This document shows positions 44,281 to 51,216 of a stretch of DNA of 64,000 nucleotides, in pieces (within the stretch, counting starts at the first letter, position 1; each line of letters opens with the position of its first letter). The stretch is from Runella defluvii. Its GTDB lineage: Bacteria > Bacteroidota > Bacteroidia > Cytophagales > Spirosomataceae. Below the pieces are notes generated by a model, which made no database searches, was not told the DNA's origin, and was given only the letters and a program-made list of their open reading frames with translations. Made by a program: the position numbers and the translations under genes. The stretch spans positions 310,001 to 374,000 of the forward strand of contig NZ_JACIBY010000001.1 in NCBI RefSeq assembly GCF_014195535.1. The letters are read 5' to 3'.

Positions 44281-44807
44281 AAAAATGGGCATTTCTTCTA
44301 ATCATACTAGGGGTAGGGGTGAGTGTACGGGCTCAAATTACTTCGTCGGTCGGAATTAACGTGACCTTACCTACCGTGAGCCTGCTAGACATAGAGCCTG
44401 CTACGGGGATTAATTTATCCCTTCAGGCTCCTGCCGAAGCGGGTAACCCATTGACAACGACGATGAGTAGTACAAAATACCTCAACTTTACTTCGGCAGT
44501 AATGCTGGGAGGAAATCGAGCCATATTTGCTCGAATCAGCTCGGGAAGTGTTCCGAGTGGGCTAGGGCTACGTCTGTATGTGGGTGCTGGCTCTGGAACG
44601 GGCGCAATCGGTGGTCGTACCACTTCATCATTGTTAGTAGATGGTATCGACCGAATGATTGTTTCTGGCATTGGGGGGGCATTTACAGGGAGTGGTATGG
44701 GAGTGGGGTATCCTGTCTCTTATGGCCTTGAAATTCAAAATTATAGTCAATTAAAGTACACATTTGCTAACTCGCTCACCATTACCTACACAATTTTAGA
44801 CTACTAA
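44277..44807 (+). CDS. Small secreted beta-rich protein 3
   Basis: 176 residues; signal peptide MKKWAFLLIILGVGVSVRAQ. It shares with proteins 1 and 2 the INVTLPTVSLLDIEP opening strand, the APAEAGNPL block, GSVPSGLGL and the closing TITYTILDY, but lacks the single Cys. Start overlaps the barrel gene stop (ATGA), so the two are probably translated together. A minor subunit or tip protein is plausible. Confidence 0.75.
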   Translation: MKKWAFLLIILGVGVSVRAQITSSVGINVTLPTVSLLDIEPATGINLSLQAPAEAGNPLTTTMSSTKYLNFTSAVMLGGNRAIFARISSGSVPSGLGLRLYVGAGSGTGAIGGRTTSSLLVDGIDRMIVSGIGGAFTGSGMGVGYPVSYGLEIQNYSQLKYTFANSLTITYTILDY

Positions 44808-44813
44808 CGCATC

Positions 44814-45287
44814 ATGATACGTACATTATTAATTATAAGTATGTGCTGGCTTTCGTCTAAATGTTTGGCACAAGTGAGCAGTATTACGGTCACAGGTTCT
44901 TGGAATCCCTCGGCGGCAGGACTTATCACCGAAGCGGGCTTAAATTACAGTTCATACCTAACCAGTAGTCCTAACCAAAGCTTGGTGTCATTGGTGTCGG
45001 TGAAAAGTAACTGGGAGGTAAAAGTAGAGCAACAAAACAATAATTGGACTTCCGATTTGCAACTTTGGATACGCCGTACGGGTGATGGAACGACTTTGGG
45101 GGGAATTGGTACGATTAGCGGGACGCCCACCTATACATTATTAACTAGCATGCCTACTACTTTATTTGCAGGAACAGGCCCCGATCGCAATGATATACCC
45201 ATCGAATACCAAGTGAGGGGTTTGTCGGTATTAACTCCTGTTGCGTCTTATTCGGCTACCATTGTTTTTACTCTCATGGAGTTTTAA
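44814..45287 (+). CDS. Small secreted protein 4
   Basis: 157 residues; signal peptide MIRTLLIISMCWLSSKCLAQ. Beta-rich, Trp-containing (NWEVKVEQQNNNW, LQLWIRR), ends ATIVFTLMEF, similar in pattern to the C-termini of the other three secreted proteins but otherwise divergent. Located 6 bases after protein 3. Could be an adhesive or initiating subunit; no family recognised. Confidence 0.65.
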   Translation: MIRTLLIISMCWLSSKCLAQVSSITVTGSWNPSAAGLITEAGLNYSSYLTSSPNQSLVSLVSVKSNWEVKVEQQNNNWTSDLQLWIRRTGDGTTLGGIGTISGTPTYTLLTSMPTTLFAGTGPDRNDIPIEYQVRGLSVLTPVASYSATIVFTLMEF

Positions 45288-45314
45288 TAGTAATCTCACA
45301 AAACAAACCCTCAC

Positions 45315-45345
45315 ATCCACAAAGAAAATAGCCTTGTTCGTAAAG
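45315..45345. promoter_or_regulatory. Direct repeat upstream of the LytTR gene
   Basis: ATCCACAAAG (45315-45324) and GTTCGTAAAG (45336-45345), 21-bp period, with GCCTTG between, like the sites before the two TPR kinases. It lies 63 bases before the LytTR start and after the last subunit gene. Confidence 0.4.
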
Positions 45346-45408
45346 TCGTGCTGTAAAGTATGCTAAAGATTTAGGAAATTGTAGGAGTACTAAATCTCCA
45401 CCTGAATT

Positions 45409-45756
45409 ATGATGCACGGTTTACTCATTCCTATTCATGCCAATAAGTTATGGATTGCTTCCGATGAAATTGTTGCGTTACGAAGCGTGCGAAACTATAC
45501 CGAAATTATCCATACCAATGGAAAAAAGTTTCTGTTCTCAAGAACCCTAAAAATTGTCGCCCAACGACTTGCGGCGAGCGAACAATTTTTTAGGGTCAGT
45601 CGAGGAAGCTTTATTAATTTAAGTCAAGTTTCGCATTTCTGCCAAATCGATTTTTCGCTAGAAATACACTTGTCTAATGGTGAGGTGGAGGTTGTTTCGC
45701 GCCGCCGACAGATGGATTTTCTTACGGCATTTGCGAAAGTCAATAAGGCAAGCTAG
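45409..45756 (+). CDS. Stand-alone LytTR DNA-binding protein
   Basis: 115 residues, all LytTR domain: LWIASDEIVALRSVRNYTEI, then FFRVSRGSFINLSQV near 64-78. No receiver domain, so its activity is not set by phosphorylation of itself. Its position right after the surface cluster suggests it regulates that cluster or itself. ATG 45412 is an equal start choice. It overlaps the convergent dehydrogenase by 4 bases. Confidence 0.9.
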   Translation: MMHGLLIPIHANKLWIASDEIVALRSVRNYTEIIHTNGKKFLFSRTLKIVAQRLAASEQFFRVSRGSFINLSQVSHFCQIDFSLEIHLSNGEVEVVSRRRQMDFLTAFAKVNKAS

Positions 45757-46907
45757 GCCAAACTAAGCTCCAAAATCTCGCCCACTACCTGTGGTGTGAT
45801 GTCGGCTCGCTCGCCAAAGTTCATCCCGCGTGCTTCAAAACGCTGTACCACTTCGGTGACGGTACTAGCTGGAATAGCATACGCACTTGCTTTGGTAGGA
45901 ATCCCCAACGATTCGTAGAAATCTGCCGTCTTTTGAATAGCGCCCGCCACTAGTTCGTCGTCCGTGCCTGTCAATTGCCACACTCGACGGCCGTACTGAA
46001 GCAGTTTTTCGCGTTTGGTCTCTTTCTTGATTTCCAACAAATGAGGCAATACCACTGCCAACGTACGCGCATGGTCGATGCCGTGCAAGGCTGTGAGTTC
46101 GTGGCCGATTTGGTGCGTAGCCCAGTCGGTAGGAACTCCTGCGGCTAGTAAGCCATTTAGGGCCATGGTCGCGGCCCACATGATGTTGGCTGCGGCATCA
46201 TAATCGGTGGGATTTGCCAACATTTTAGGACCTTCGTCGATGAGCGTGAGCAACACACCTTCAGCCATTCGGTCTTGCATTTCGGCGCGGACGGGGTAGG
46301 TCATGTATTGTTCCATGACGTGCGTAAACGCATCGGCAATGCCGTTGGCAATTTGGCGAGGGGGCAGTGAAAACGTGGTTTCGGGGTCGAGTATCGAAAA
46401 CTGCGGATAAACGAGCGGATTGCCCATGCCTTTTTTCTCCTGCGTTTCTTGGCGACTGATAACCGCGTAGTAGTTCATTTCTGAACCCGTTGCGGGCAGT
46501 GTGAGTACGGCACCAATGGGAATCGCCTTCGTAAATTTGGCACGGTTGGCCACAATTTGCCACGCATCGGGGCCTTCAAAAGGAATGGCGGCGGCCATAA
46601 ATTTGGTGCCGTCAAGTACCGAACCTCCACCTACCGAAAGCAAAAAATCAATGCCTTCTTGGCGCGCTATCTCAACCCCTTTCATGAGGGTTTCGTAGGT
46701 TGGGTTGGCCTCGATACCGCCAAATTCTACTACTGTGTAGCTACTGAGTGCTGCTTTTACTTGGTCATATACCCCATTTTTAAAGATACTTCCTCCGCCG
46801 TAGGTGAGCATCACTTTGGCTTGAGCAGGAATTTGTTTGGGAAGTTGCGCCATTTGTCCTTTTCCGAACAGGATGCGCACGGGATTATGGTATTGAAAAT
46901 TGTTCAT
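45753..46907 (-). CDS. Iron-containing alcohol dehydrogenase (YqhD/BDH-like)
   Basis: 384 residues. NAD(P)-binding GGGSIFKNG (38-46) and GGGSVLDGTK, and metal ligands Asp and His in DAFTHVMEQY, HQIGHELTALHG and the following GIDHARTLAV, as in the YqhD branch. It reduces aldehydes to alcohols, or the reverse, with NADPH in the cytoplasm. Opening FQYHNPVRILFGKGQM is typical. No operon partner. Confidence 0.94.
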   Translation of the reverse strand: MNNFQYHNPVRILFGKGQMAQLPKQIPAQAKVMLTYGGGSIFKNGVYDQVKAALSSYTVVEFGGIEANPTYETLMKGVEIARQEGIDFLLSVGGGSVLDGTKFMAAAIPFEGPDAWQIVANRAKFTKAIPIGAVLTLPATGSEMNYYAVISRQETQEKKGMGNPLVYPQFSILDPETTFSLPPRQIANGIADAFTHVMEQYMTYPVRAEMQDRMAEGVLLTLIDEGPKMLANPTDYDAAANIMWAATMALNGLLAAGVPTDWATHQIGHELTALHGIDHARTLAVVLPHLLEIKKETKREKLLQYGRRVWQLTGTDDELVAGAIQKTADFYESLGIPTKASAYAIPASTVTEVVQRFEARGMNFGERADITPQVVGEILELSLA

Positions 46908-47023
46908 ACAACAGAAAATTTATTCGACATGGCCTTATGTCTTTTCTCTCCTAACTATCGGTTCCCTACTTTAGTTTCCAACATTTTTTGTATTATTACA
47001 CCTGCAAAACCTGCTGCAACCCT

Positions 47024-47398
47024 ATGAAAATTCTAGTTGTTGACGACGAACACGATATAAAAACCCTTTTTGAACAGCGCTTTCGGCGTGAAATTCGAAG
47101 CGGTGAACTGAATTTCAACTTCGCGTATTCGGGAGAAGAAGCCCTCGATTTCCTCAAAGACCATTTGTCAGAAGTTGTGCTCATTTTGTCGGATATTAAC
47201 ATGCCAGGGATGAGCGGTATTGAGCTTCTCAAACGAATTCGTAGTACGCATCCGATGTCGCCACCGACTATTATGATGATTACTGCTTATAACGACGAAG
47301 AAAACTACAACCAAGCGAAGCAGTTTGGGGCCGATGATTTCTTGAACAAACCCATTGATTTTTCCAGTCTGAAACAAAAACTCTTTGAATCGTTATGA
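47024..47398 (+). CDS. Single-domain response regulator
   Basis: 124 residues from ATG 47024 (MKILVVDDEHDIKTLFEQRF), receiver only: phospho-Asp in LILSDINMPGMSG, Thr in MMITAYND and Lys in FLNKPIDF. No output domain. It overlaps the cyclase gene by ATGA, and its receiver closely resembles the cyclase receiver, so the two may compete for or relay one phosphate signal. Confidence 0.93.
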   Translation: MKILVVDDEHDIKTLFEQRFRREIRSGELNFNFAYSGEEALDFLKDHLSEVVLILSDINMPGMSGIELLKRIRSTHPMSPPTIMMITAYNDEENYNQAKQFGADDFLNKPIDFSSLKQKLFESL

Positions 47399-48444
47399 CA
47401 AAAGCCAAAATGCTCGTCGTGGACGACGAAAGCGATTTGGAATTGCTTATTAAACAGAAATTTAGGCGCAAAATTCGGGAGGGTTCCTACGAGTTTCACT
47501 TTGCCCCCAACGGCGCCGAAGCCATAGAAGTGATTCAAAAAGAGTCAAATATCGACTTGGTGTTGAGCGACATCAATATGCCCGTGATGGACGGACTGAC
47601 GCTGTTGAGCAAGGTGAACGAATTGAGCCCGCTCATCAAAGTGGTGATGGTATCGGCCTATAGCGATATGGATAACATTCGTACGGCCATGAATCGCGGG
47701 GCGTTTGACTTTGTTTGCAAACCTGTCAATTTTGACGATTTGGAAGTCACCGTCGAAAAAACGCTTCAACACGTACAGCATCTGCGGGAAACTTTGCAGG
47801 CCATCAAGGAAAACAACATCCTGCGAATGTACGTCGATGAAAACGTGCTGAATTTTATGAACCGTCAAGAGTTTGAGTCATCGCTGATGGCCAACGAACT
47901 CGTGGAGGCGACTGTCATGTTTATCGACATTTGTGGGTTTACGGCCATTACTGAAAACGTGGACGCAGACACGGTGGTAAAGCTTATCAACAAGTACTTT
48001 GACGTGATGGTGAAAGAAATCATTGCGCAAGGCGGGCACGTTGATAAGTTCATGGGCGATGCCGTGATGGCGGTTTTTCGAGGGGAATATCACCTCGATC
48101 ATGCCGTTGAGGCAGCCTTAGCGGTTCGTTCCCATATCGAGGAAATAGAAGAAAACTTATTGAATCACAGTACGTTTATGCCGCGCGTGGCGATTGGTAT
48201 TAATTCTGGCGAAATGATTTCTGGCAATATTGGTTCGGTGTCTTTGCGTCGTTTGGATTATACGGTGATTGGCGACACCGTCAACGTAGCTCAACGTTTC
48301 CAGTCGGCGGCCAAGCCAGGTCAAATTGTGATTGGCCAACGTGCGTACGATAACATTAAAGAATCATTTCAATGCAAGCCCATTGGCGAAGTGACGCTCA
48401 AAAACAAAGCCAACCCGCTGATGATTTATGAAGTGATTGCGTAG
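47395..48444 (+). CDS. Response regulator with class III adenylate cyclase output
   Basis: 349 residues. Receiver 1-125 (VVDDESD, phospho-Asp in LVLSDINMPVMDG, Lys in VCKPVNFDDL), a helical linker with YVDENVLNFM, then a cyclase domain from about 170. Metal Asp in MFIDICGFT and GDAVMAVF, the adenine-selecting Lys in HVDKFMGD and Asp in RLDYTVIGDTVN, and the transition-state Arg in VAQRFQ are all present, so cAMP synthesis is predicted. Its last 48 coding bases are repeated 96 bases downstream. Confidence 0.94.
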   Translation: MTKAKMLVVDDESDLELLIKQKFRRKIREGSYEFHFAPNGAEAIEVIQKESNIDLVLSDINMPVMDGLTLLSKVNELSPLIKVVMVSAYSDMDNIRTAMNRGAFDFVCKPVNFDDLEVTVEKTLQHVQHLRETLQAIKENNILRMYVDENVLNFMNRQEFESSLMANELVEATVMFIDICGFTAITENVDADTVVKLINKYFDVMVKEIIAQGGHVDKFMGDAVMAVFRGEYHLDHAVEAALAVRSHIEEIEENLLNHSTFMPRVAIGINSGEMISGNIGSVSLRRLDYTVIGDTVNVAQRFQSAAKPGQIVIGQRAYDNIKESFQCKPIGEVTLKNKANPLMIYEVIA

Positions 48445-48454
48445 TCCTTCGGCC

Positions 48455-48487
48455 ACCTTCCCGAAAGGTCAAAACTTTCGGGAAGGT
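48455..48487. repeat. CTTTCGGGAAGG palindrome, copy 2
   Basis: ACCTTCCCGAAAGGT ... AACTTTCGGGAAGGT, 10 bases after the cyclase stop codon. Same arms as at 30016, with GG for GT near the loop. Confidence 0.85.
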
Positions 48488-48550
48488 TTGAACTCAAAAA
48501 CAAAGCCAACCCGCTGATGATTTATGAAGTGATTGCGTAGTATTTGAGCT

Positions 48551-48583
48551 ATCTTCCCGAAAGTTCAAAACTTTCGGGAAGGT
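48551..48583. repeat. CTTTCGGGAAGG palindrome, copy 3
   Basis: ATCTTCCCGAAAGTT (48551-48565), CAA, AACTTTCGGGAAGGT (48569-48583). Two bases beyond the stop of the DUF3820 gene on the minus strand. Confidence 0.85.
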
Positions 48584-48585
48584 AT

Positions 48586-48801
48586 TTATTTCAACGGCTT
48601 CAACAAGTACTCTAAACCATTGATTTTGATTTCGTAGAGGGTAGAAAGCAACATGCCTAGCTTCCCCGCAGGAAAACCCTTGGCATGAAACCACACCAAA
48701 TAAGGCTCTGGCAAGTCGCAGAGTGTCACTCCTTTGTACTTCCCAAAAGGCATTTTCATTTCTACTAAATCTTGGAGAAAATTGGGGTTGAAACCTTCCA
48801 T
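48586..48801 (-). CDS. DUF3820 family protein
   Basis: 71 residues, the whole family domain: MPFGKYKGVTLCDLPEPYL, then WFHAKGFPAGKLG and YEIKINGLEYLLKPL. Similar to E. coli YpeB. Function unknown; small and cytoplasmic. A duplicated copy of its start region, with its own ATG, lies 58 bases upstream. Confidence 0.9.
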   Translation of the reverse strand: MEGFNPNFLQDLVEMKMPFGKYKGVTLCDLPEPYLVWFHAKGFPAGKLGMLLSTLYEIKINGLEYLLKPLK

Positions 48802-48811
48802 GAGTTACAAA

Positions 48812-48859
48812 TTATACGGGGTTTTGAGAAACCCCTTTCACAAGTGAAAAACCTTCCAT
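48812..48859 (-). other. 15-codon leader frame upstream of the DUF3820 gene
   Basis: An ATG at 48859 opens MEGFSLVKGVSQNPV and stops 10 bases before the DUF3820 start. Its first 16-base block AAACCTTCCATGAGTT (48849-48864, plus strand) repeats the block at 48791-48806 that holds the real start. It is either a translated leader or the trace of a small duplication. Confidence 0.4.
48818..48835. repeat. 18-base palindromic core shared with 15464-15481
   Basis: GGGGTTTTGAGAAACCCC here is the exact reverse complement of the core of the terminator at 15464-15481. No T-tract follows. Confidence 0.6.
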
Positions 48860-48875
48860 GAGTTGTGAGTGGGGT

Positions 48876-48909
48876 ACCTTCCCGAAAGTTATAAAACTTT
48901 CGGGAAGGT
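48876..48909. repeat. CTTTCGGGAAGG palindrome, copy 4
   Basis: ACCTTCCCGAAAGTT (48876-48890), ATAA, AACTTTCGGGAAGGT (48895-48909), then TGTTTTTATTG on the plus strand. Five bases beyond the stop of the penicillin acylase gene. Confidence 0.85.
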
Positions 48910-48914
48910 TGTTT

Positions 48915-51095
48915 TTATTGTCCAGGATGATACGTTCGTTCGGCGTTTTTGAGGACGTCTTCTTTGTAAAATAAAACTTCTTTGAATTTTCCTTGGGTGT
49001 ACATTTCGGCTTGGTCGCTGAAATGCTTAGAGGCGGGGTCGCCGCTGTTGCCACCTGCCAAAAGTGATTTTGCTTTGATACGAGGACCAAACTCAACGGC
49101 ACAGATAAAACTGTTGCCACTCACGCCGTAGCGCTTGTTGGTGCCTGCGTAGGGGCGGCTGTTGTACGACGGCAACATTCCCCACAGTGCCGATGCGTAT
49201 TTGACAGGGTAACTAGGCTGGGCGTCGTCGTGTTTGGATTGAATGTCGTTGGTAAGGCGCTGAAAACGATTGACTTCCCCCCAAGGCATTTGCCATTTTC
49301 CAAACTTTGTTTTCAATTCGGCCAACGTAGCGAGTAGGGGAGTGGTAAGTTGCGCCAAGGTAGCGTTGGCGGCAAAAAGCTTGGTGTTTTCCACTTGGTC
49401 GCGTTCACCTTGGTCGATGTACAAGCGCGTAATCGTGGGCGTAAGTTTTTGGGCCCATTCGATGGCGAGGGTGGTCGCTACTGAGTTTTCGGCGACGTGG
49501 TAGTCCCATTTTTTCAACAATTGTACCGCTTCGGCCAGCGAAGTATAGAGCGAATCGCTGGGTTTTACATTTTTCTCGAACGACGTTACCAACGCAGGAA
49601 CCAGTACCTCAAAGGCCGACAAGTAGGTGTCGTAGCCAGCCTCAATGACTTTGTCTAGCGTGTATCCTTTTTGGTTGCTCAACACCCGAACTGCATTTAC
49701 CCCTCGAAAATTCTCTCCGTCGGGTGCCATGTACGGTGGGTAGTTTTCGCGCTTAGGGCTTGCTGGGCCTGAAACGGTAAAAGGCGTAGAATTGCAGTTC
49801 TGAATCCAGCCGTTGGTGGGGTTGTAAATGTGTACGGTTTCGTCCACGGGGTGCAATCCTTTCCATTCGGTGGTGGGGGTGGTGCCGTCCATCAGTTTTG
49901 CCCAATTCAACGATTTGTCGCGGATAGGTACGTAGTTGCCGTGCCAGTACGCAATGTTGCCTTTGTTATCGGCAAAAACGGTGTTGTTGGAGGTGTTTCC
50001 TTTCAAGTCCATCGTTTTTTTGTACTCTTCAAAACCCTTGGCTTTGGTACGTTTCCAACTTTGTACAAGACTGTTCATGGAGCGGTTAAACGAGCGCAAG
50101 CTCACCCATTTCCCTTCGCGTTTGGCCATAACGGGGCCGTGGTGGGTAAAATAGGTGGTGAATGTTTTTGATTTTAATTCGTTGTTTTCTAAGTACTTAA
50201 TAGTGATTTTCTTTTCGATGATGGGTTTGAGTTGCTGGTTGTATTCGTAAAAAAACGCGTCTCCTTTTTTGGTTACTTTTTCGGCGTAAATATCGGCTAC
50301 ATCGACATTACAAGAAGTGTGCATCCAACCGCAATACTTGTTAAATCCTTGATAAACAAAAAACTGTCCCCAAGTAACTGCCCCGTAAGCGTGAAGTCCC
50401 TCGTCGCTCACTACCTGTACTTCGGGGCGAAAATAAAACGTTACGTGGGGGTTGATGTACAAAATGGCGTTGCCCGATGCCGTGATAGAGGGACCAAACG
50501 CAAAGCCGTTTGAACCCGTTTGGTGCTCAGGGTCTTTGGGGGGAGCGATGGCCGCCGTGACCTCGCCCGAGTAAAAGTTCTTTAACTCTGCCACGCTCAA
50601 ATCGGCCGTACTGATGGCTCCAATGCTGCCGTCGGTCCAAAGTAGCTGAAACCAAGGCTCAAAACGTTGAAGCAGGGCGGGCTTGGTTTGAGGGTGTTTG
50701 TACAAATAATAATTAATGCCGTCGGCGTACGCTTGAAGTAATTTCTTGAGCCACGGTTCGGCTTTTTTGTAGTCCGAAATGGCTTCTGCGGTGTCTATCA
50801 ATAGTTTAATTTGGAGGTCGTTGTACAGCGCCGATTCGCCTTTGAGTTCTGCCGTACGGCCTAGTTTTTCGATGTAGTTCATTTCGACCCGCTTAAAATC
50901 GTCTTCGCATTGCGCATAGAGGAGTCCAAACACCGCATCGGCGTCGGTTTTTCCGTAAATGTGCGGAATCCCCCAGTTGTCGCGAACGATGGTCACGCGC
51001 TTGGCTTGCTGCTCATAACGGGCTATCTCGGCTTTCGTAAAACGTTGGGCGAATAGCGAAAGCGGTAAGCAGAAAAGTAAAAGTAGGTATTTCAT
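48915..51095 (-). CDS. Penicillin acylase family amidase (Ntn hydrolase)
   Basis: 726 residues from ATG 51095 (MKYLLLLFCLPLSLFAQ, a signal peptide); the longer frame upstream overlaps the divergent ATPase gene. N-terminal VTIVRDNWGIPHIYGKT and QCEDDFKRVEMNYIEKLG are typical of the alpha subunit. The autocatalytic nucleophile is Ser195 in QTGSNGFAFG; beta-subunit motifs VTWGQFFVYQGFN and LKGNTSNNTVFADNKGNIAY follow. It hydrolyses amide bonds of acylated compounds, possibly acyl-homoserine lactones or lactams, in the periplasm. The substrate is not predictable. Confidence 0.93.
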   Translation of the reverse strand: MKYLLLLFCLPLSLFAQRFTKAEIARYEQQAKRVTIVRDNWGIPHIYGKTDADAVFGLLYAQCEDDFKRVEMNYIEKLGRTAELKGESALYNDLQIKLLIDTAEAISDYKKAEPWLKKLLQAYADGINYYLYKHPQTKPALLQRFEPWFQLLWTDGSIGAISTADLSVAELKNFYSGEVTAAIAPPKDPEHQTGSNGFAFGPSITASGNAILYINPHVTFYFRPEVQVVSDEGLHAYGAVTWGQFFVYQGFNKYCGWMHTSCNVDVADIYAEKVTKKGDAFFYEYNQQLKPIIEKKITIKYLENNELKSKTFTTYFTHHGPVMAKREGKWVSLRSFNRSMNSLVQSWKRTKAKGFEEYKKTMDLKGNTSNNTVFADNKGNIAYWHGNYVPIRDKSLNWAKLMDGTTPTTEWKGLHPVDETVHIYNPTNGWIQNCNSTPFTVSGPASPKRENYPPYMAPDGENFRGVNAVRVLSNQKGYTLDKVIEAGYDTYLSAFEVLVPALVTSFEKNVKPSDSLYTSLAEAVQLLKKWDYHVAENSVATTLAIEWAQKLTPTITRLYIDQGERDQVENTKLFAANATLAQLTTPLLATLAELKTKFGKWQMPWGEVNRFQRLTNDIQSKHDDAQPSYPVKYASALWGMLPSYNSRPYAGTNKRYGVSGNSFICAVEFGPRIKAKSLLAGGNSGDPASKHFSDQAEMYTQGKFKEVLFYKEDVLKNAERTYHPGQ

Positions 51096-51216
51096 AAGGG
51101 TTATTAAAAGGAGTTTGTGGATGAAATCAGGTGCGGAATCCCGCATATTTTGTAGTTTTAGCAAACTTATCAATTCCTCTTTCAAGCACAAAAAGAAATC
51201 ACAAATCGTTTTGCTC

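Larger units (their letters stand above)
48397..48588. repeat. 96-bp tandem duplication of the cyclase 3' end
   Basis: Bases 48397-48444 (the last 16 codons with stop) recur without change at 48493-48540, and the palindrome after each copy also keeps the 96-base offset (48455 and 48551). The 10-base spacers after the stop have diverged. The second copy has no start and is not a gene. Confidence 0.9.

Noticed and set aside
39464-45287. Type V (FimA/Mfa1) pili or type IX secretion cargo
   Set aside because: The small proteins have ordinary signal peptides without lipobox and no Arg-cleaved prepilin form, and none ends in a type IX sorting domain.
48493-48540. Possible pseudogene fragment of a second cyclase
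   Set aside because: Only 48 bases of coding tail are present with a fixed 96-base offset, so it is a local tandem duplication, not a decayed gene.
51115-51216. N-terminal extension of the P-type ATPase
   Set aside because: Soluble low-quality sequence before the conserved N-terminal domain and overlapping the divergent gene's leader; ATG 51217 fits the family start.
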